DNA of 64,000 nt from Pseudomonas sp. dw_612 (GTDB lineage: Bacteria > Pseudomonadota > Gammaproteobacteria > Pseudomonadales > Pseudomonadaceae). Both the position numbers and the translations under genes were made by a program. The notes under the pieces are model-generated. The model was not told where the DNA came from. It was given only the letters and a program-made list of their open reading frames with translations, and searched no databases. The stretch is from positions 463,453 through 527,452 of the forward strand of contig NZ_JAAVVC010000002.1 of the NCBI RefSeq assembly GCF_018449725.1, read 5' to 3'. Positions 59,023 through 64,000 of this stretch are shown in pieces (the stretch's first letter is position 1; every line of letters starts with the position of its first letter).

Positions 59023-60093
59023 CTAACGACTTCCCCTGTCACGGACAGCCCATTGCGCCGCCTCCAGCGCACCTTCCATGTACCCGGCCTGTTCCCGCGC
59101 CACCTCGCTGCCGGCCAGTGACAGGCAGGCCGCCCAATCGCCCTGGACCCTAGCCAGCCCCAAAGTGCTGGCTCCGTGGGCGCCGGATACCTGATCGGCG
59201 GCGGTGGCTGTCAGTTCGTCATCCGCCCAGTCTTTGATGAATTCGGCTTTCGGCATTGCCGCCAAAGGGCCAAACAAACGAACCAACTGGGCCCGACATT
59301 GCTGCATCAACTGCGCCTCGCCCAGATTGCGGCGCGAAACAGCCGCCAACCCGAAAAACCCGAACAACGCCGCCCTGCTCGCCTCGGCGGACGCATCGTG
59401 GATTTCCACCAACGGGCCGACCATGCTCTGCGCCATGCCCGACAGGCCATCGTCACGCCAGAATGCCTCGTCGTAGACAGCGACGTACTTGGCGTGCGGC
59501 GCCATCCAGGTCGGCGTATCGGCCCAGCGCTGCTGATCCACCGGATTCAGGGGTGGATCGAAGCGAACTGTTTGCGCAATGATCCGCGGCGGCATGGCGA
59601 GAATCACATGGGTGGATTCAAACTGTGTCGTCTGTCCTTGAGCGTTTTCTATCGTCAACCTCACACCGTGTTCCATTCGCTTTGCCGAGACTACCCGCTG
59701 GCCGAGGCGCAATTGACCAACCAACAACGGCGCGGCCAACGCCTCAATCAAGACACCCGTGCCACCCGCAATCCGCATCGATTCATTGCCCGACGCATAC
59801 CCGGCCAAGCGCTGCGGCGCCTCAAGCCTGAAACGCTCCACCAGCATGTCGCCCTCGACCGGTTGCGCGAAGGTACGCAAACCCAGTTGTTCGACCAAGT
59901 GCGCCATCTTCGGTTGGAAATCCGGCCAGAACCAGGAAGGGCCGAGGTCAAACGAATCCGCCGACAGAATGCGCCCACCCACTCGGTCACGCGCCTCAAG
60001 CACGATGAAATCCACACCAGCCTGGGTCAACAGTCGCGCAGCGTACAAACCGCTCAAGCCTGCGCCGACGATAATCACCTGCGTGCGCTGCAT
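59023..60093 (-). CDS. Flavin-dependent amine oxidase family protein
   Basis: The product is 356 residues. The FAD-binding Rossmann motif IVGAGLSGLYAARLL is at the very N-terminus, followed by VLEARDRVGGR, a monoamine oxidase family block. It is shorter than typical monoamine oxidases (about 450), so the substrate domain is reduced. ATG 60093 follows AGGAG. The start overlaps the stop of the SDR gene by one base, so it belongs to the cupin-SDR-oxidase operon. Substrate unknown. Confidence 0.85.
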   Translation of the reverse strand: MQRTQVIIVGAGLSGLYAARLLTQAGVDFIVLEARDRVGGRILSADSFDLGPSWFWPDFQPKMAHLVEQLGLRTFAQPVEGDMLVERFRLEAPQRLAGYASGNESMRIAGGTGVLIEALAAPLLVGQLRLGQRVVSAKRMEHGVRLTIENAQGQTTQFESTHVILAMPPRIIAQTVRFDPPLNPVDQQRWADTPTWMAPHAKYVAVYDEAFWRDDGLSGMAQSMVGPLVEIHDASAEASRAALFGFFGLAAVSRRNLGEAQLMQQCRAQLVRLFGPLAAMPKAEFIKDWADDELTATAADQVSGAHGASTLGLARVQGDWAACLSLAGSEVAREQAGYMEGALEAAQWAVRDRGSR

Positions 60094-60761
60094 TAAAAAC
60101 GCTCCTGTTGCGGACGAAGATCCAGTTCGTGAGTCCAGGCCGAATGCGGCTGGTGAGCCAGCATCCAGAAGCTTTCCGCCAGTGCGGCAGGGTCCAACTC
60201 TGCGCCATCCGCCCCCCCGATCAGCCCGTCCAGTATCAGGTGCGCCACATGAATACCCTGAGGTTGAAACTCCCGCGCCAAAGACTGGGCCAACCCACGC
60301 AGGGCGAACTTGGCCGACGCGAACGCCGCAAACCTGGCCCCGCCACGCAGACTTGCAGTGGCTCCGGCGAACAACAGCGCACCGCGCCCGGCCGGCAGCA
60401 TTCGCATAATGGCTTGTTGGCTCACCAACATGGCCGACAACGCCATCGAGCGCCAAACGCCCTCGAATGCCTCGGCGGACAGCTCCGGAAATGGCGAGAT
60501 CCGCAAGTCACCGACCATGTGAATCACCACCAAGGGCTGGCCGTGCTGGCGCTCAATCTGCTCGAACGTCGCTTTCACTTCGACCTCTTTCGTCAGGTCG
60601 CACGCCATGACGACGTAGCCGGGCAGCGGCAATTCTCCAGCCGAGCGCGATAGCCCGACCACCCCATAACCGCCCTCGACAAACCGCGCAGCCAACGCTG
60701 AACCCAGGCCTTCGCCGACACCGGCCAGCACCATCAGTGGCTTGTTTTCAGAGTTACTCAT
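60093..60761 (-). CDS. Short-chain dehydrogenase-like protein with Phe at the catalytic Tyr
   Basis: The product is 222 residues. A glycine-rich nucleotide-binding loop GVGEGLGSALAARF is present near the N-terminus. The active-site segment reads FASAKFALRGLAQSLAREF, so the usual YxxxK pair is FxxxK. The protein ends soon after the sixth strand. It may be an NAD(P)-binding protein with altered chemistry. It overlaps the cupin gene by eight bases and the amine oxidase by one. Confidence 0.82.
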   Translation of the reverse strand: MSNSENKPLMVLAGVGEGLGSALAARFVEGGYGVVGLSRSAGELPLPGYVVMACDLTKEVEVKATFEQIERQHGQPLVVIHMVGDLRISPFPELSAEAFEGVWRSMALSAMLVSQQAIMRMLPAGRGALLFAGATASLRGGARFAAFASAKFALRGLAQSLAREFQPQGIHVAHLILDGLIGGADGAELDPAALAESFWMLAHQPHSAWTHELDLRPQQERF

Positions 60762-61398
60762 GACTCACATTCCTCAGATGACCTGACTTGAGATAGAACA
60801 TCGCCCCACTTGCGCCGGCACGAAATCGCCCATGACTTTCGACCGGCAGCCGCAGCCAGGTCAGCGCCGGATACTCATCCGACAACTGCCCTTTGAGCAC
60901 CAACACTTCGGCGCCGGCCTCGAAGGTGGTGCGGTTATATTCTTCAAATGCGTTCAGGGAAATCAGGTCGACCCGCTCGCTATCGTTTTCGAACAAACAC
61001 TGCGACGGTGTGGGGCCGCCAGGATCAAAAGCCTTCAGCCGAACTGGCTGACGTTCGTCGGGCCTCAGTTGCATCAGTTTGACGAACAGAAACGCGCCCA
61101 CAGCGCTCGACGGCTGGTGCGCCGAACCCGGCGGATTACGCAGGTAAGTGCCCGCCGGATAGTCCTGATCGCCGTCGGAAAACACCCCGTCGAGCACCAG
61201 GATTTCTTCTCCGCCGGGATGGACGTGTGCCGTGAAGGTGGAACCCGACGCATACCGCACCAAGCTAGTAGCCCGGGCCTGTTCGCCACCGATGCGGTCG
61301 AGCATGACGCGTTCGATGCCAGGCAATGGCGAGGCCGTCCATCGAAACTCCTCGGGGCGAATGACTACTCGCTGCGAGAAATCGGTGTTGATGTGCAT
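60754..61398 (-). CDS. ChrR-like cupin protein
   Basis: The product is 214 residues with two cupin-like units. The first shows the metal motif HVHPGGEEILVLDGVFSD (about 58-75) and the PPGSAHQPSS histidine; the second (about 135-205) lacks the full histidine set. The best resemblance is to the C-terminal cupin of the anti-sigma factor ChrR, but the N-terminal zinc anti-sigma domain is absent. As first gene of the operon it may act on the same substrate as the SDR and oxidase. ATG 61398 opens the frame. Confidence 0.82.
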   Translation of the reverse strand: MHINTDFSQRVVIRPEEFRWTASPLPGIERVMLDRIGGEQARATSLVRYASGSTFTAHVHPGGEEILVLDGVFSDGDQDYPAGTYLRNPPGSAHQPSSAVGAFLFVKLMQLRPDERQPVRLKAFDPGGPTPSQCLFENDSERVDLISLNAFEEYNRTTFEAGAEVLVLKGQLSDEYPALTWLRLPVESHGRFRAGASGAMFYLKSGHLRNVSHE

Positions 61399-61427
61399 AA
61401 GTACCTCACGTCTTACCTGTCTCTCCT

Positions 61428-61517
61428 TGTGGGAGCGAGCCTGCTCGCGAAAGCGGTGCAGCAGACAACGGAGATGTTGAATGTAAATCCGCCTTCGCGA
61501 GCAGGCTCGCTCCCACA
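61428..61517. repeat. REP doublet (type 1)
   Basis: Inverted arms of TGTGGGAGCGAGCCTGCTCG with an approximately 40-base centre, between the cupin operon promoter region and the end of the decarboxylase-like gene. Confidence 0.92.
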
Positions 61518-61530
61518 GGAGAGATTGGGT

Positions 61531-61872
61531 TTACAACTCGCTGAGGGCGGCGTGCGCATCCAGCACGCGAGCGGAGTAGGTCACCGCCGCACCGGCATTC
61601 AGCGCAATCGCCACGCCCAGCGCTTCGGCGATTTCCTCACGACTGGCGCCATGTTTGACCGCCGCCTGGGTATGCACCGCGATGCAACCGTCGCAGCGGG
61701 TGGTCACGCCGACGGCCAGTGCGATCAACTCGCGGGTCTTGGCGTCCAGATGCCCGGTCTTGGCACCGGCACCGTCCATGGCCTGCAAGCCGCGAATCGT
61801 ATCCGGGCTCAGTGTGGCGAAGTCGCCGACCCGGGCCAGCAACTGATCTCTGTAACCGTTCCAGTCCATCAT
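61531..61872 (-). CDS. Carboxymuconolactone decarboxylase/AhpD-like protein
   Basis: The product is a 113-residue small helical protein. The redox motif RCDGCIAVHTQAAVKHG (CxxC with a following histidine) is the AhpD-like signature, so a thiol peroxidase-type activity is more likely than decarboxylation. ATG 61872 follows a GGGGAGAG site. It begins 17 bases after the SDR stop (61890) and is probably cotranscribed with it. Confidence 0.88.
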   Translation of the reverse strand: MMDWNGYRDQLLARVGDFATLSPDTIRGLQAMDGAGAKTGHLDAKTRELIALAVGVTTRCDGCIAVHTQAAVKHGASREEIAEALGVAIALNAGAAVTYSARVLDAHAALSEL

Positions 61873-61889
61873 GTTGAGCTCTCCCCTTT

Positions 61890-62663
61890 TCAGTTGCGGC
61901 CGGCAGTCACGCCGCCGTCGACCGGCAGCACGGTGCCGGTAATCCACGACGCCTGGTCAGACGCCAGGAACAGAATCGCTTGCGCCACATCCGCAGGCTG
62001 GCCGTTGCGCCCCAGTGGATGGAAGGCGTTGAACGTCGGCAGGGTTTCCTTGACCTGTTCGGCGGTCATGAACGTGCCGTACACCGGCGTTTCCACCACG
62101 GCCGGGGCGACGGTGTTGATGCGGATGTTGAGCGAGGCCAGTTCGAGGGCGAGGTTGCGGGTCAATGCGTGCACGCCGGCATTCGCCGCGGAATACGCCG
62201 CCGACGGTGTGGCGCCGATGGCTTGAATCGCCCACAGGGAGCCGGTTTGCACGATGGCGCCGCCACCACGCAGCTGCATCGCCCGGGCCGCAGCCTGGGC
62301 CATGAAGAATTTGCCCTTGAGAATGATGTCGAGAAAGCCGTCGTATTCGCGCTCGTCCACTTCGAGGAACGGTTTGGGGCTGAACACCCCGGCGTTGTTG
62401 ACCAGGATATCGACGCCGCCAAAAGCGCGGGTCGCCTCATCCACCAGTGCCTGGGCGGTGGCCGGGTCGGCGATGTCACCTGCGACGAAACGCACGTGCG
62501 TGCCGCTCGGGTCGATGGCCTCGGCGGCCTGGGCCAGTTTCGCCTTATCGCGACCACCGATCACCACCGAGGCGCCGGCAGCGACCAATTGCTCGGCCAC
62601 TTCTTTGCCGATCCCTGAACCGCCACCGGTAACGATGGCCACCTTCGAAGAAAAGTCGTACAT
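61890..62663 (-). CDS. Short-chain dehydrogenase/reductase with Asn at the catalytic Lys
   Basis: The product is a 257-residue classical SDR: TGGGSGIGKEVAEQL cofactor loop, NNAGVF motif, TGSLWA serine, and active-site segment AAYSAANAGVHALTRNL, in which the usual YxxxK reads YxxxN. The C-terminus has the VDGG block of this family. ATG 62663 (MYDFSSKVAIVTGGG) is the family start. It is divergent from the LysR gene, its likely regulator. Confidence 0.88.
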   Translation of the reverse strand: MYDFSSKVAIVTGGGSGIGKEVAEQLVAAGASVVIGGRDKAKLAQAAEAIDPSGTHVRFVAGDIADPATAQALVDEATRAFGGVDILVNNAGVFSPKPFLEVDEREYDGFLDIILKGKFFMAQAAARAMQLRGGGAIVQTGSLWAIQAIGATPSAAYSAANAGVHALTRNLALELASLNIRINTVAPAVVETPVYGTFMTAEQVKETLPTFNAFHPLGRNGQPADVAQAILFLASDQASWITGTVLPVDGGVTAGRN

Positions 62664-62735
62664 GGAATGATCCTTTGGGGAGTGAAGAAGAGCGCTAATT
62701 TTCAGCCTCGCGACATTCCCGGACAAACCAGATAA

Positions 62736-62754
62736 TCTTTGAATCCGATAAAGA
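62736..62754 (+). promoter_or_regulatory. Possible LysR-type operator
   Basis: A perfect inverted repeat TCTTT-N9-AAAGA lies in the 110-base gap between the divergent SDR and LysR genes, 20 bases before the LysR start. The position fits autoregulation and control of the SDR; the match to a specific LysR box is weak. Confidence 0.35.
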
Positions 62755-62773
62755 AAAGCTTTAGTGGTTAGTC

Positions 62774-63697
62774 ATGAAATATCCAACCTACCTCAATGCA
62801 CTCAGGGCTTTTGAAGCGGCAGCGAGACACCAGAGCTTTTCCGAAGCCGCCGCAGAACTGAATGTGACGCCCGCCGCTGTCGGCCAGCAAGTACGAGTGC
62901 TGGAGTCGTGGCTCGGCGTGCCACTGTTTCATCGCGCCAGCAGCGGCACCACGCGGCTGGTGCCAACCGACGCCGCCCGCGCGGCGCTGCCGGATATCCG
63001 GGCCGGGTTTGATCGTTTGAGCATGGGCCTGTCACGACTCAAGGATGCGTCCGACAGCGGCGTGCTGACCGTCACCGTCAGCCCGGCATTCGCCGCCAAA
63101 TGGCTGCTGCCGCGAATCGAGCGTTTCCAGCAGGCGCATCCGGACACCGACTTGCGGCTCGACACCAATCAGCGCCCCGTGGATTTCCTGGTGGATGGCA
63201 TTGATGTCGGGGTGCGCTACGGCGCGGGGGTCTGGTCGGGTTTGACCGCCGTGCGGTTGATGGATGAGGAGATTTACCCAGTCTGTTCGCCGACACTGCG
63301 CGATCAGTTACCGGCGCTGACGGAACCTGGGGATTTGGCCCGCTACACCCTGCTCCACGACTTGACCCTGGAACAGAACAGCGGATTTCCGACCTGGAGA
63401 ACCTGGCTCGATGCCGCCGGTTTTCCTGATATCGAGGCCGGGCATGGCCTGCGTATCAACAACTCGGCAGCAGTGCTGCAAGCGGCGATCGACAGTCGAG
63501 GCGTGGCGCTGGGGCGTAGCGAAATGGTGCGCGATGATCTGGCGGCGGGACGTCTGGTGCGGCCGTTTGGCGACCTGACGTGCCCGATTGATCTGGCGTA
63601 TTACGTGGTTTATCGCCCGGAATGTGCGGCGAAGCCGAGGATTGCGGCGTTTCGGGATTGGTTGGTGGCTGAGGCGGGGATGATGGGGGGAATTTAA
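62774..63697 (+). CDS. LysR-family regulator, GcvA type
   Basis: The product is 307 residues. The winged helix-turn-helix at the N-terminus reads NALRAFEAAARHQSFSEAA then VTPAAVGQQVRVLESWLGV, a GcvA-type variant. The substrate-binding domain follows (LTVTVSPAFAAKWLLPRIER). It is divergent from the SDR/decarboxylase-like pair, which it may control in response to an unknown small molecule. Confidence 0.9.
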   Translation: MKYPTYLNALRAFEAAARHQSFSEAAAELNVTPAAVGQQVRVLESWLGVPLFHRASSGTTRLVPTDAARAALPDIRAGFDRLSMGLSRLKDASDSGVLTVTVSPAFAAKWLLPRIERFQQAHPDTDLRLDTNQRPVDFLVDGIDVGVRYGAGVWSGLTAVRLMDEEIYPVCSPTLRDQLPALTEPGDLARYTLLHDLTLEQNSGFPTWRTWLDAAGFPDIEAGHGLRINNSAAVLQAAIDSRGVALGRSEMVRDDLAAGRLVRPFGDLTCPIDLAYYVVYRPECAAKPRIAAFRDWLVAEAGMMGGI

Positions 63698-63699
63698 GG

Positions 63700-63985
63700 G
63701 CCACCCCTCTCCCTAACCCTCTCCCCAAAGGGGCGAGGGGACTGACCGAGGTGTTTTTAGCGCTACATCGACCTGAAAAATCGAGTCGAACTCAGGTTTG
63801 AAAAGCCCCCAATCGGCTCCCTTTCCCCTCTCCCACATGGGGAGAGGGGACTGACCGAGGTGTTTTTAGCGCTATATCGACCTGAAAAATCGAGTCGAAC
63901 TCAGGTTTTGAAAAGCCCCCAATCGGCTCCCTTTCCCCCTCTCCCCCATGGGGAGAGGGCTGGGGTGAGGGGTGGTTCTAACCTC
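63700..63985. repeat. 109-base tandem repeat with CCCTCTCCC/GGGAGAGGG hairpins
   Basis: The segment starting ACTGACCGAGGTGTTTTTAG at 63741 recurs at 63850 (period 109) with few differences. Each unit is bordered by CCCCTCTCCC and GGGGAGAGGGG arms that can pair. No reading frame is supported across it. It follows the LysR stop directly and fills the end of the window. Confidence 0.88.
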
Positions 63986-64000
63986 CACCACAAAACTCAG

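Overview
The window reads as a chromosomal segment of a fluorescens-type Pseudomonas. The evidence is high-GC coding sequence, many palindromic REP doublets with the fluorescens-type core (GTGGGAGCGGGCTTGCTCGCGA and relatives), and housekeeping gene neighbourhoods known from pseudomonads (rpsB-tsf beside map-glnD-dapC; plsB near mexJK/mexL; tsaB-adk-ppc; lptF; lysS-prfB). This assignment rests on recognised protein families and gene order; no database search was run.

Layout. 1-13.2 kb: translation genes (tsf, rpsB, map), the nitrogen sensor glnD, lysine/diaminopimelate genes (dapC, dapD, a YffB/ArsC-like gene), a pair of astacin-like metalloproteases, a Na+/H+ antiporter and the CsdA-CsdE sulfur-transfer pair. 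13.3-23.8 kb: tcdA, an NdvB-like beta-glucan enzyme, dapE-rlmA, a cold-shock protein, plsB and two small envelope genes. 23.9-28.8 kb: a MexJK-like RND pump with a divergent TetR repressor (mexL). 28.9-37.7 kb: rsmJ, a protein with a duplicated internal module, an extensin-like protein, a PEP mutase-like enzyme, a DUF72 protein, then tsaB, adk and ppc. 37.9-43.3 kb: envelope genes including a DUF4398 lipoprotein-lptF pair behind a probable AlgU-type promoter, a lipoprotein alpha/beta hydrolase and a QEGLA-family putative metallopeptidase. 43.5-47.0 kb: a TetR regulator, lysS and prfB with its programmed +1 frameshift.

47.2-59.0 kb is the main accessory region, an orphan type VI secretion (T6SS) island. 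It encodes VgrG, a DUF4123 adaptor, a VasX-like large membrane toxin and a putative membrane immunity protein. These are followed by a second copy of the toxin C-terminal part plus its own immunity gene, and finally by a small AP2-domain protein. Five consecutive junctions in the island overlap by 1-4 bases, and the AP2 gene overlaps the last immunity gene by 11. The two toxin/immunity pairs are nearly identical at their flanks. They diverge in the toxin membrane segments and the immunity membrane segments, which suggests co-diversified specificity. This is the most promising candidate for an undescribed system here.

59.0-63.7 kb: an operon of flavin amine oxidase, SDR and ChrR-like cupin; then a carboxymuconolactone decarboxylase-like protein and a second SDR, divergent from a GcvA-type LysR regulator. 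Both SDRs appear to lack one residue of the usual Tyr-x-x-x-Lys catalytic pair. The window ends in a 109-base tandem repeat.

Most intergenic gaps hold one inverted REP doublet of about 75-105 bases. No tRNA, rRNA, insertion sequence, integrase or CRISPR array was seen.
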